In this document: piece by piece, positions 43,310-51,067 of the stretch
Numbering within the stretch: position 1 is the stretch's first letter
Layout: the number at the start of each line of letters is the position of its first letter
NCBI RefSeq assembly: GCF_900116135.1
Contig: NZ_FOZX01000005.1
Coordinates: 305,745-369,744, forward strand
Reading direction: 5' to 3'
Length of the DNA: 64,000 nucleotides
Origin: Saccharopolyspora flava
GTDB taxonomy: Bacteria > Actinomycetota > Actinomycetes > Mycobacteriales > Pseudonocardiaceae
Notes under the pieces: generated by a model
What the model was told of the DNA's origin: nothing
What the model saw: the letters and a program-made list of their open reading frames with translations, nothing else
Databases searched by the model: none
Program-made: the position numbers and the translations under genes

Positions 43310-43618
43310 ATGGCTGAACCGGTGACCGTCGGGCTCCTCGTCCGGATCGAGGCGCTACCGGGCCGAGAAAGCGACGTCGAGAACTTCCTGCAGCAGGGGC
43401 TCGGCATCGTGGAGCAGGAGCCGGGCACGGTGCGGTGGTTCGCCCTCCGCTTCGGGCCCTCGTCGTTCGGCATCTACGACGCCTTTCCCGACGACTCCGG
43501 TCGCCAGGTCCACCTCTCGGGCCAGGTCGCGCAAGCCCTCGACGACAACACCGGCACCCTGTTCGCCCAGCCCAGCATCGAACCGGTGGACGTGATCGCC
43601 GAGAAACCACCGATCTGA
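43310..43618 (+). CDS. passenger ABM-domain monooxygenase-like protein
   Basis: 102 residues. MAEPVTVGLLVRIEALPGRESDVENFLQQGLGIVEQEPGTVRWFALRFGPSSFGIYDAFPDDSGRQVHL is the ferredoxin-like ABM domain (EPGTVRW..., FGIYDAF). Likely a dimeric cofactor-free oxygenase or a stress-linked protein. GTAGGAGG lies before ATG 43310. A decayed copy is found at 44866-45083. Confidence 0.8.
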   Translation: MAEPVTVGLLVRIEALPGRESDVENFLQQGLGIVEQEPGTVRWFALRFGPSSFGIYDAFPDDSGRQVHLSGQVAQALDDNTGTLFAQPSIEPVDVIAEKPPI

Positions 43619-43691
43619 GGTGGCCCCGAGCAGCCGGTGGGCCGCTGCGGGCGGCCGCCCACAGCGCTCGACCCGCGCGGGAGGTGACGTT

Positions 43692-44835
43692 GTGGCAAGC
43701 CAGGGCGTCACCGTGGCCGATGCGCCCACGGTGACGCTGGGCCTGCTCAGCGACCCCGGGCTGCCCGCCGAGTTGTCCGCCGACCTCGCCGCACAGCTGC
43801 CCGAGGTGCTCGAGCACGAGACCGACGGCCGTGTCCGATGGCGGGTCGGGACCGCCTCCCAGCGGTTGACCCTCGACGAGCACGGCACCCTGCCCTTGGT
43901 CGAGATCGGCCAACGCACCATGGCCGAGCACAGGTGGGACCTGGTGATCCTGGTGACCGAGCTCCCCCGCCGGGCCGGCACCCAGCCGATCGTCTCCGAC
44001 TACGGGCTCGCCGCTGCGGTCGGCCTGGTCTCGCTGCTCGGGTTGGGCGCGATGGGGTTGGGCCGCCAGGCCCGCAAGGTGATCGTGCACCTGGTCGCCG
44101 AGCACCTGATCGACAAACCGCTCGGCGACGGCGGGACCGACGGGCCGGGCCAGGGCGGGCCGCGCGCCCACCGGGCGTTGGGCCTGGGCGCCCCGGTGCA
44201 GCACGTCGACTCCACCGACGAGGGCATCGACGCCCACCTGGCCCTGACCGGAACCCGGGGTCGGCTGCGGCTGTTGGCCGGGATGGTGCGGGCGAACCGG
44301 CCGTGGCGGCTGGTGCCGAGCCTGTCCCCGGCCCCTCGCCGGCGCCGCCGCGGGGGCGGCGTTTGGGGTGTTCTACTCCAACATCTGGCAGCTCGCCGAC
44401 GCGTTCAGCGGGTGGCGCCTCATGCTGGTCAACGTCCTGGCGGTCCTCGCGATGATCGCGTGGCTGATCATCGACAACAGCCTGTGGGAGCGGCCGTCGG
44501 ACCGGCAACTGCGCGAGGAGGCCGCGCTCTACAACGTAGCCACCGCGCTGACGATCTCGATCGGCGTGCTGTGCATGTACGCGCTACTGTTCGTGGTCAC
44601 CCTGATCTCGGCGCTGGTGGTGATCCCACCCGACTATCTCACCTCCACCCTTAAACACCCCAGCGGTTTCGGCGAGTTCGCGATCGTGGCCTGGCTGTCC
44701 GCCTCGATGGGCACCATCGCCGGTGCCCTGGGCTCCGGGCTCGCCAGCGAGGACGCGGTCCGCCAGGCCGCCTACAGCAAACGCGAGCAGGAACGCCGCC
44801 AGAGCCTGCAAGCTCAGGACCAGGGCTCATCCTGA
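43692..44835 (+). pseudogene. frameshifted paralogue of the passenger membrane protein
   Basis: GTG 43692 (GGGAGGTGA upstream) opens a frame with VTLGLLSDPGLPAELSADLAAQLPEVL and WDLVILVTELPRRAGTQPIVSD, parallel to the gene at 39648. After MVRANRPWRLVPSLS the frame is lost. One frame over it continues as RPLAGAAAGAAFGVFYSNIWQLADAF and on to GTIAGALGSGLASEDAVRQAAYSKREQERRQ, ending 44835. The break lies at the CCCC run 44326-44329, so one extra C explains it. It may be a real mutation, a slippage site or a sequencing error. Confidence 0.7.
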
Positions 44836-44865
44836 CGTTCGGCGGGTCGCTCGCAGCACTGGCTG

Positions 44866-45083
44866 GCCCTGCTCGGGCAGGAAACCGGGAACCGTCCGCT
44901 GGCTCGCCCAACGCTTCGGCACGTCGTTGTTCGGCATCTACGACGCGTTCGGAGACGACTCCGGCCGTCCAGGCCCACCTGTCCGGCCACCTCGCCCAAA
45001 CCCTCGCGGAGAACACCGGGGGTCTTGTTCGCCCAGTCGACCATCAAACCCGTGGACGTGATCGCCGAGAAACCCCGATCTGA
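44866..45083 (+). pseudogene. degenerate second copy of the ABM gene
   Basis: Reading three frames in turn gives KPGTVRWLAQRFGTSLFGIYDAFGDDSGR, then QAHLSGHLAQTLAENTG, then LFAQSTIKPVDVIAEKP. These match the ABM protein at 43310 (EPGTVRW...FGIYDAFPDDSGR, HLSGQVAQALDDNTG, LFAQPSIEPVDVIAEKP). The first 33 or so residues are missing and two frameshifts occur. It is a relic of a tandem duplication. Confidence 0.75.
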
Positions 45084-45130
45084 TCACCGATCGGCCCGGG
45101 GTGACAGGTGTCCGATGACCGAACCCCCAC

Positions 45131-45263
45131 TGAGACAGCACCGCCCGGCCGATACTGACGCGAGACGAAGCCACGAGCTGGCGTTCCGCTGACCAGGGTT
45201 GTCTCAGATACCTGGTACGGTGAAACTCTCACTGAGGGGTGGCTAACCGTTACACTGCCGATC
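45131..45263. other. probable resolution (res) site before tnpR
   Basis: The 130 bp before tnpR hold inverted copies TGAGACA (45131-45137) and TGTCTCA (45200-45206), followed by AT-richer sequence (GATACCTGGTACGG, TGAAACTCTCACTGAGG). Tn3-family resolvases bind paired subsites directly next to their gene. The exact subsites cannot be fixed by eye. Confidence 0.45.
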
Positions 45264-45851
45264 ATGTCCGGCACCCTGGTTGGCTACGCCCGCTGCTCCA
45301 CCGACGAGCAAGACCTCACCGCCCAACGCCAGCGCCTGGCCGAACTCGGCGTGGACGCCGACCGGATCTATCTCGACCACGGACTCACCGGCACCAAGAG
45401 AACGCGGCCCGGGCTCGATCAGGCCCTGGCCGCCGTCCGAACTGGCGACACCCTCGTGGTGCCCAAGCTCGATCGGCTGGCCCGGTCGGTGCCGGACGCC
45501 CGCGCCATCGGCGACGACCTCGCCGAGCGCGGCGTCGCGCTGTCGTTGGGCGGACAGGTCTACGACCCGGCCGACCCCATGGGCAAGATGTTCTTCAACA
45601 TCCTGGCCACCTTCGCCGAATTCGAAGTCGACCTCCTACGCATGCGCACCCGCGAAGGCATGGCCGTGGCGAAGGCGAAGGGAAAGCTGCGCGGCAAGCA
45701 ACCCAAGCTCTCGCCGAAGCAGCAGACCGAACTGAGGCGCATGCATGACAGTGGCGACTACACGATCACCGACCTCACCGAGCTGTTCTCCGTCTCCCGG
45801 CCGACCGTCTACCGCACACTCCAGCGCGGCCAGTCGTCCCAGGCGGAGTGA
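45264..45851 (+). CDS. tnpR: serine resolvase
   Basis: 195 residues. MSGTLVGYARCSTDEQDL carries the catalytic Ser12 and the YARxS motif. YLDHGLTGTKRTRPGLDQALAAVRTGDTLVVPKLDRLARSVPDA gives the conserved Arg residues (RPG, KLDRLARS), and ILATFAEFEVDLLRMRTREGMA the dimer helix. A C-terminal helix-turn-helix (LTELFSVSRPTVYRTLQRG) completes the resolvase. It should resolve the transposon cointegrate at the adjacent site. The stop is 4 nt before the ATG of the fused ArsR gene, so transcripts probably continue into it. Confidence 0.93.
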   Translation: MSGTLVGYARCSTDEQDLTAQRQRLAELGVDADRIYLDHGLTGTKRTRPGLDQALAAVRTGDTLVVPKLDRLARSVPDARAIGDDLAERGVALSLGGQVYDPADPMGKMFFNILATFAEFEVDLLRMRTREGMAVAKAKGKLRGKQPKLSPKQQTELRRMHDSGDYTITDLTELFSVSRPTVYRTLQRGQSSQAE

Positions 45852-45855
45852 AGCC

Positions 45856-46452
45856 ATGTCCGATCAGCAGCCCAGACCTCATATCCGCCCGATTTTCGGC
45901 GAGTACTACGGCTACCCCAAGCAGCTGCGCGCCCTGGCCCATCCGCTGCGGGTGCGGCTGCTCGGCGCGCTGCGCACCGACGGGCCCGCCACCGCCACCG
46001 ACCTCGCCCGGCGGTTCGGCGAGAACTCCGCCAACACCAGCTGGCACCTGCGCCAACTCGCCGAAGCGGGACTGGTCGCCGACGACACCGAGCGCGGCAA
46101 CCGCCGCGAACGCTGGTGGCGCGCCGCCCAGGACGTCACCTCGCTCGACGCGGCCGCCCTGTCGCAGGACCCGGACCTGGCCGGATCGCTTTCGACCTAC
46201 CTGCACGCGATCAACACCGTCCACCACGACCAGGTCGGCACCTACGTGGCGACCATGACCGACCACCCGCCGCACTGGCGCGCCGCCGCCGACCTCTCCG
46301 ACCTGCGCCTGTGGCTCACCGCCGCCGAAACCACCGAACTCGGCGAGCAGATCGCCGCACTCGTGCAGCGCTACCGTCGCCCACGCCGCGACGGCGACAC
46401 CGAGGTCACCGTCCACTGGCACCTGCTCCCCCGCCCGCACCCCCGGTCGTGA
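45856..46452 (+). CDS. ArsR-type regulator fused to a transposon-encoded N-terminus
   Basis: 198 residues. The first 20 codons after the initiator (SDQQPRPHIRPIFGEYYGYP) are read from TIR-R and adjacent transposon DNA. From KQLRALAHPLRVRLLGALR on it is the host gene, with the winged helix TATDLARRFGENSANTSWHLRQLAEAGLVADD. The native N-terminus (MTEPHTSREVRLDA) is stranded at 36320. GGAG is 8 nt before ATG 45856, so the fusion can be translated. It ends 10 nt before the MFS gene, which it probably controls; DNA binding should survive, as the wing is untouched. Confidence 0.88.
   Translation: MSDQQPRPHIRPIFGEYYGYPKQLRALAHPLRVRLLGALRTDGPATATDLARRFGENSANTSWHLRQLAEAGLVADDTERGNRRERWWRAAQDVTSLDAAALSQDPDLAGSLSTYLHAINTVHHDQVGTYVATMTDHPPHWRAAADLSDLRLWLTAAETTELGEQIAALVQRYRRPRRDGDTEVTVHWHLLPRPHPRS
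45880..45918 (-). repeat. right terminal inverted repeat (TIR-R)
   Basis: On the minus strand it begins GGGGTAGCCGTAGTACTC and ends GGGCGGATATG. It lies inside the coding sequence of the fused regulator. Confidence 0.92.
45919..45923. repeat. target-site duplication AAGCA, right copy
   Basis: AAGCA directly after CCCC of TIR-R, identical to 36362-36366. Confidence 0.9.
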
Positions 46453-46462
46453 TCAGGCGGTC

Positions 46463-47674
46463 ATGATCCGGCCACTGGCGGGCCTGGCGGCGGCCACGGC
46501 GATCTCCGGACTGGGAACCGGGATGACGATGCTGGCCATCCCCTGGTTCGTGCTGGCCACCACCGGCGACACCCTGCACACCGGGGTCGTCACCGCCGCC
46601 GAAACCCTCGGCCTGCTGGCCGGTTCGGCGGTGGCAAGCGGTTGGGTCGACAGATGGGGACCACGCCGCTGCGCGGTGCGCTTCGACCTCGCCGCAGCCC
46701 TGGTCGTCGCCGCGATCCCCCTGCTGCACCACCTCCACCTGCTCACCGCGGGCGTGCTGACCGTTCTGGCCGCGGTGCTCGGGCTCTCGCGCGCACCGGG
46801 CAGCACAGCCAGGCAGGTGCTGGTGCCCGACATCGCCGCCCGCACCGGGGTCGCGGTGGAGCGGGTGAGCACGATCCAGGACGCACCCGAGCAGGGCGCG
46901 CAGGCCTTGGGCGCACCGGTGGCCGGGGTGGTCATCGCCCTGCTGGGAGCACCGGTGGCGTTGTGGATCGACGCGGCCAGCTTCCTGCTCGCGGCGTCGA
47001 TCACCCGGGCTTGCCAAGCCGAATCCGGCCACCTGCCACCCGATGTGCGCGGTCTGACGGCCCTGCGGGAGGGCTGGCGGTTCCTGCGAGGCGACCGGAC
47101 GTTGCTGGCGATCATGAGCACCGCGGCGGTCACCAACGCCCTCAACGCGGGCCTGTTCTCGGTACTGGTGCCCGCCTACGGAGCGTGGGTGCTGGCCTCA
47201 CCGGTCCAGCTGGGCGCGGTCTTCGCCGCCACGGGTGCCGCGCTCGTGGCAGGGTCCGCGTTGTTCTCGCTGGTGGGTTTGCGGTGGCCGCGCCGTTTCA
47301 CCGTGGTGGTCTGCTGCGCGCCGGTGCTGGGTCCGCGTGCGGGCATCTTCCTGCTGCAGCCACCGGTGTCGGTGCTGGTGGTGGTCAGCGGTGTGCTGAT
47401 GCTGGCGTTCGGGCCGCTCAACCCGATCTTCGACGCGGTCAAGGCCGAACGCACACCACCCCCGCTGCGGGCCCGGGTCTACGCCACGATCGCGATGGCG
47501 GGCCTGGTCGGCATGCCGGTGGGCACGGTGGCGGCCGGGGTCTTGAGCTCGGCGCTGGGGTTGATGCCGGCGATCGCGGTGTTCACCGCGATCGCCGCGC
47601 TGATGTCGTTGTGCCCGCTGGTGTTTCCCGCCTGGCGCGCACTCGACCACCCGCCGGCGGGTCTGACGCGGTGA
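46463..47674 (+). CDS. MFS exporter
   Basis: 403 residues with about 12 membrane helices. LAGLAAATAISGLGTGMTMLAIPWFVLATTGDTLHTGVVTAAETLGLLAGSAVASGWVDRWGPRRCAV is the MFS N-terminal unit with the motif-A loop (GxxxDRxGxRR). LSRAPGSTARQVLVPDIAARTGVAVERVSTIQ follows, a feature of the MFS_3/enterobactin-exporter-like group. It probably exports a drug-like or siderophore-like compound. It forms an operon with the ArsR gene, originally under the promoter now 9.6 kb away. Confidence 0.88.
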   Translation: MIRPLAGLAAATAISGLGTGMTMLAIPWFVLATTGDTLHTGVVTAAETLGLLAGSAVASGWVDRWGPRRCAVRFDLAAALVVAAIPLLHHLHLLTAGVLTVLAAVLGLSRAPGSTARQVLVPDIAARTGVAVERVSTIQDAPEQGAQALGAPVAGVVIALLGAPVALWIDAASFLLAASITRACQAESGHLPPDVRGLTALREGWRFLRGDRTLLAIMSTAAVTNALNAGLFSVLVPAYGAWVLASPVQLGAVFAATGAALVAGSALFSLVGLRWPRRFTVVVCCAPVLGPRAGIFLLQPPVSVLVVVSGVLMLAFGPLNPIFDAVKAERTPPPLRARVYATIAMAGLVGMPVGTVAAGVLSSALGLMPAIAVFTAIAALMSLCPLVFPAWRALDHPPAGLTR

Positions 47675-47699
47675 GCCCGCAACCGCCTCGCCGGACGGG

Positions 47700-48179
47700 T
47701 CAGTGGGTGCGTTCGTAGTGGCGGCGGGCTTTTGCGCGGTTGCCGCAGGTGGCCATCGAGCACCAGCGGGCGCGGTTGGCGCGGCTGTGGTCAAGCAGGA
47801 ACAGCTGGCAGGCGTCGTTGGCGCAGGGCCGCAGCCGGCCGGGTAGTTGCTGCTCGACCGCAGCCCAGGCGAGCACCATCTCGACGGCCAGACGGGCGTG
47901 CGGTGGGGTCTGGACCGTCCACTGGAGACCGTCCGCGGTGAGTTCCGGGACCTGGTGGACGCCTTCGAGCAGCGGGCTCAACGCGGTGGGGGTGCTCTCT
48001 CCGCGCACCACGTCTCGCAGGAGGTCGCGTGCTTGGCGCAGCAGCGCCAGTTCCGCGGTGCTGCCGTCGCCGCCGTGTTCCCGCGCCCAGCGTGCGCCTT
48101 CGGCCGGGTCGTCGAGCGCGTCCTGTTCCTCGCCGTTGACCAGCGGTCTGCTGTTGAGCAGGTCCAGCAGCGCGTCCAT
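47700..48179 (-). CDS. CGNR zinc-finger protein (ABATE-domain regulator)
   Basis: 159 residues. The N-terminal ABATE domain (LLDLLNSRPLVNGEEQDALDDPAEGARW, LALLRQARDLLRDVVRG) is followed by a C-terminal zinc finger: RPCANDACQLFLLDHSRANRARWCSMATCGNRAKARRHYERTH, with four Cys and the CGNR signature. These are putative transcription factors. The gene is divergent from the hydrolase at 48284 and shares a region with two CTAACC/GGTTAG pairs, likely its binding sites. Confidence 0.9.
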   Translation of the reverse strand: MDALLDLLNSRPLVNGEEQDALDDPAEGARWAREHGGDGSTAELALLRQARDLLRDVVRGESTPTALSPLLEGVHQVPELTADGLQWTVQTPPHARLAVEMVLAWAAVEQQLPGRLRPCANDACQLFLLDHSRANRARWCSMATCGNRAKARRHYERTH

Positions 48180-48195
48180 CGCGAGCCACTCCGTC

Positions 48196-48281
48196 CTAAC
48201 CAGATCGAATCCTTTGACAGGTTAGCTCACGCGTGCTTGCATGACGAGGAACTAACCACATCACACAACCGAAGAGGTTAG
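48196..48281. promoter_or_regulatory. promoter and CTAACC/GGTTAG boxes between divergent genes
   Basis: CTAACC at 48196-48201 and 48252-48257, GGTTAG at 48220-48225 and 48276-48281, making two equal pairs with 18-nt spacing each. TTGACA at 48214-48219 with TTGCAT 17 nt later is a plausible promoter for the hydrolase, and one box lies between its -35 and -10. A repressor bound there would block the polymerase. Confidence 0.65.
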
Positions 48282-48283
48282 AA

Positions 48284-49150
48284 ATGAGCTCGGTGCACCA
48301 CCGGACCGCCACCGTCGACGGCCACGAGATCTTCTACCGCGAAGCCGGCCCGGCCGAGGCCCCCGCGATCGTCCTGCTGCACGGCTACCCGACCAGCTCG
48401 TTCATGTTCCGCGAGCTCATCCCGCTGCTCGCCGCGGATTACCACGTCATCGCGCCGGACCACCTCGGCTTCGGCCACTCCGCCGCCCCTGGCGCGGAGG
48501 AGTTCACCTACACCTTCGACGCCCTCGCCGAGCTCACCTCCGGCCTGCTCGACCAACTGGGCCTGGACCGCTACGCCCTCTACGTCCAGGACTACGGCGC
48601 CCCCATCGGCTGGCGCCTCGCCCTCGCACACCCCGAGCGGATCACGGCGATCGCCACCCAGAACGGCAACGGCTACGAAGACGGTTTCGTCGAGGCGTTC
48701 TGGACCGACGTCTGGGCCTACGGGGCACATCCCGGGCCCGACACCGAACCCGCGGTCCGCGCCGCGCTGAGCCACGACGCCATCCGCTGGCAGTACCTGC
48801 ACGGCGTCCCCGACCCGAGCGTGATCAGCCCCGACACCTGGGAGCACGACCTCACCCTCGTCTCGCGCGAGGGCAACGACGAGATCCAGCTGGCACTGTT
48901 CCGCGACTACCGCAACAACCGCCCGCTCTACCCGCTGCTGCACGAATTCCTGCGCACCAGCGAGGTCCCGGTGCTGGCCGTGTGGGGCCGCAACGACGAG
49001 ATCTTCGGCCCCGAGGGCGCACGCGCCTTCGCCCGCGACGCCACCGACACCGAAGTGCACCTGATCAACGGCGGCCACTTCCTGCTCGAAAGCCACCTGG
49101 AAGTCGTCGCGGGCTACCTGCGCGGCTTCCTCGGACGAGTGCTGAGCTGA
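48284..49150 (+). CDS. alpha/beta hydrolase (haloalkane-dehalogenase/epoxide-hydrolase-like)
   Basis: 288 residues. IVLLHGYPTSSFMFRELIPLLAADYHVIAPDHLGFGHSAAP is the oxyanion-hole HGxP and DxxGFGxS part. The nucleophile elbow LYVQDYGAPIGWRLAL has Asp (VQDYGAP), as in dehalogenases and epoxide hydrolases, not Ser. VLAVWGRNDEIFGPEGARAF and INGGHFLLESH supply the acid and His. The cap domain is helical. It likely hydrolyses a halide, epoxide or fluoroacetate-like substrate. Control by the divergent CGNR protein is likely. Confidence 0.88.
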   Translation: MSSVHHRTATVDGHEIFYREAGPAEAPAIVLLHGYPTSSFMFRELIPLLAADYHVIAPDHLGFGHSAAPGAEEFTYTFDALAELTSGLLDQLGLDRYALYVQDYGAPIGWRLALAHPERITAIATQNGNGYEDGFVEAFWTDVWAYGAHPGPDTEPAVRAALSHDAIRWQYLHGVPDPSVISPDTWEHDLTLVSREGNDEIQLALFRDYRNNRPLYPLLHEFLRTSEVPVLAVWGRNDEIFGPEGARAFARDATDTEVHLINGGHFLLESHLEVVAGYLRGFLGRVLS

Positions 49151-49179
49151 GCACCCGGGTCGCGGACAGCGGTCGCGGC

Positions 49180-49584
49180 TCAGTCCTGGGGTGCGTGGGC
49201 GATCGAGTCCACGGCGATGGTCAGCAGTCGCCGCTGCGCGCCGGTGCCGCCGAAACCGGGGTAGGGCACGCCCAGGTACTTGTGGGAGATCTCGTCGATG
49301 TTCTCGGCGGCACCGTCGGTGGTGGAGCCGATGACGCGGCCGCGCACCGCGTAGTAGCGGGCGATGTTGTCGGGGTCGGCGATGTTGACCGCCACACGCG
49401 GGTCACGCGCGAGATTCTTGGCCTTGCGCATGCCCTCGACGATGTTGATCTGGATGTGCTCACCGTCTGTGTGCACCCACGTCTGAGTCAGCTGGGGTGA
49501 TCCATCGGGCATGACGGTGGCGAGGAAACAAGGACTCGGCCGGCGCAGCAGAGCGAGCAGACCGTCGGGAAGAGGTGTGGACAA
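49180..49584 (-). CDS. PPOX-class F420-dependent enzyme (TIGR03618-like)
   Basis: 134 residues, a single split-barrel domain. LLRRPSPCFLATVMPDGSPQLTQTWVHTDGEHIQINIVEGMRKAKNLARDPRVAVNIADPDN is typical of the F420-binding PPOX group, with Lys/Arg in GMRKAKNLARD for cofactor phosphate. ISHKYLGVPYPG is a usual C-terminal segment. It probably reduces a small substrate with F420H2; the substrate is unknown. Confidence 0.85.
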   Translation of the reverse strand: MSTPLPDGLLALLRRPSPCFLATVMPDGSPQLTQTWVHTDGEHIQINIVEGMRKAKNLARDPRVAVNIADPDNIARYYAVRGRVIGSTTDGAAENIDEISHKYLGVPYPGFGGTGAQRRLLTIAVDSIAHAPQD

Positions 49585-49674
49585 CGAAGACTCCTCGTCG
49601 ATGTGGGAGCGAAACCCGGCGGGCGCACACGCCCCGTCACCGAACGTACACCCGTAGCCGCGTCCCTCCGCCGG

Positions 49675-50400
49675 TCATGCGGTGAGGATTCGGGGGCCGG
49701 TGCGGGTGATGGCGAGGGTGTGGGCGGCGTGGGCTGATCGGGACTCGTCGGTGGTGCGCAGGACGGGACTGCGGTCGGTGTCGAGGTGGTCGTGGCCGCC
49801 TGCGGTGAAGACCGGTTCGATCGTGAACACCAGGCCGGGCCGCAGCGGCAGGCCTTGGCTCGGGTGGCCGTCGTTGGCCACCGCGGGGGCTTGGTGGGGT
49901 TGGCGGCCGAGGCCGTGGCCGCCCACGGGTGGGATGCCGTAGCCGTTGCTGCGGGCCACCAGGCCGATCGCGCGGGAGACATCGCCCAGGCGCGCTCCGG
50001 GCTGGGCGGCGGCGATGCCGTCGGCCAGGGCCTGGCGGGTCGCGGCGATGAGCAGCCGGTCGCCGTCGTCGACGGTGCCGATGGGCAGGGTGGTGGCCGC
50101 GCGGGCGAACCAGCCCTGCTTGTCCAGGGTCGTGGCGACGCTGAGCAGATCACCGTCGGCCAGCACCCGCGAGTCCGGGAGCCCGCCGGTGATCTCGTCG
50201 TTGAGCGAGGTCGTCAGCACCCGCCCCTCGACCGGCCGGGCACCGTGCCGGGCGGTCACCTCGCGGGCGATCTCGTCCAGCTCCCCCAGACCGACACCGG
50301 CAGCGGCGTGCTCGCCGACCGCGCGCAGCACCGCGGCCACCACCGCCCCCGTCTCGGCCAGGGCCTCGATCTCGGCCCGATCGCGCAGTTCGATCACCAT
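49675..50400 (-). CDS. methionine-aminopeptidase-like pita-bread protein with lost metal ligands
   Basis: 241 residues with the M24 fold over its whole length (VIELRDRAEIEALAETGAVVAAVLRAV, SLNDEITGGLPDSRVLADGDLL, GGHGLGRQPHQAPAV, LRPGLVFTIEPVF, SAHAAHTLAIT). Aligned with E. coli Map, His79 is Gly (ITGGLPD), Asp97 is Ala (LLSVATT), Asp108 is Arg (WFARAAT) and Glu235 is Ala (SAHAAHT). His171 and Glu204 remain. Three of five metal ligands and a catalytic His are gone, so it should not remove methionine. It may bind peptides or ribosomes, or be decaying. Single gene. Confidence 0.8.
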   Translation of the reverse strand: MVIELRDRAEIEALAETGAVVAAVLRAVGEHAAAGVGLGELDEIAREVTARHGARPVEGRVLTTSLNDEITGGLPDSRVLADGDLLSVATTLDKQGWFARAATTLPIGTVDDGDRLLIAATRQALADGIAAAQPGARLGDVSRAIGLVARSNGYGIPPVGGHGLGRQPHQAPAVANDGHPSQGLPLRPGLVFTIEPVFTAGGHDHLDTDRSPVLRTTDESRSAHAAHTLAITRTGPRILTA

Positions 50401-50575
50401 GCCACGATGATGCACCCACCCACCGACGGCCCACCCGCCACAGTGGATGGTCACGGTACGTGCCGGTAGGTGTCTTGTGCGTCATGGCAAGGGTTTTCGC
50501 GTTCAAGATCGCGAGACGCGGTTCACACGCGTCGCGTAGGGTGCGCGGGACCCCGCACGAAGGAGACCCCGAGAC

Positions 50576-51067
50576 GTGCCCGCCCAACCCCCGGCCCCGC
50601 TGCGCCTGTGGTGGAAGAGCCCCCTGGTGGTGCGCCTGCTGCCCGCGCTGGCCCTGATCACGGCCACCGGCGCGGGTGTGGTCGCCAACCTGCCCACCAC
50701 ACCCGACCGCCCGCAGGCCACCCCACCGCGGCCGCAGGTCGTCAACCTCGCCCCGACCACCACGGCACCGCCCCCGCCGCCGGAGACCACCACGGCCGCC
50801 CCCACCACCAGCAGCCAGGCACCCACCTCGACCACGACCCCGACGCGCAGCAGCACCCGCACGACCACCAGCACCGCACCTCCGCCCCCTCCGCCACCGC
50901 CGGAGACCACCACGGCGCCGACGACCACCAGCACCAGCCGGCAACACTCGCCCGAGGTCACCGAAGGCCAACCGTGCGACGAACCCGGTGACGTGGCGCG
51001 CGGCGAGGACGGCGACCGCTACGTCTGCGACTACACCGACGGAGCCTGGAGGTGGCAGGAATGGTGA
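50576..51067 (+). CDS. membrane-anchored Thr/Pro-rich protein
   Basis: 163 residues from GTG 50576 (AGGAGA 9 nt upstream). One hydrophobic helix near 20-37 (LLPALALITATGAGVVAN) follows a short basic N-terminus, so an N-terminal anchor or uncleaved signal. Residues about 60-122 are a Thr/Pro/Ser repeat (APTTTAPPPPPETTTAAPTT-like), probably a glycosylated wall-spanning linker. The C-terminal HSPEVTEGQPCDEPGDVARGEDGDRYVCDYTDGAWRW has a Cys pair. A surface role is inferred. The stop overlaps the next ATG. Confidence 0.7.
   Translation: MPAQPPAPLRLWWKSPLVVRLLPALALITATGAGVVANLPTTPDRPQATPPRPQVVNLAPTTTAPPPPPETTTAAPTTSSQAPTSTTTPTRSSTRTTTSTAPPPPPPPPETTTAPTTTSTSRQHSPEVTEGQPCDEPGDVARGEDGDRYVCDYTDGAWRWQEW

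Larger units (their letters stand above)
36367..45918. mobile_element. complete Tn3-family transposon, 9552 bp
   Basis: Bounded by 39-bp TIRs that agree at 37 of 39 positions and by the duplication AAGCA. It carries tnpA at the left end, tnpR with a likely res site at the right end, both reading rightward, and passenger genes between: a membrane protein (minus strand), a DJ-1/PfpI protein, a formaldehyde-dehydrogenase-like enzyme, an ABM protein, and relics. A third, internal TIR-like sequence at 39559-39594 suggests an older, shorter element. Both transposition genes look intact. It disrupts an ArsR gene. Confidence 0.92.
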
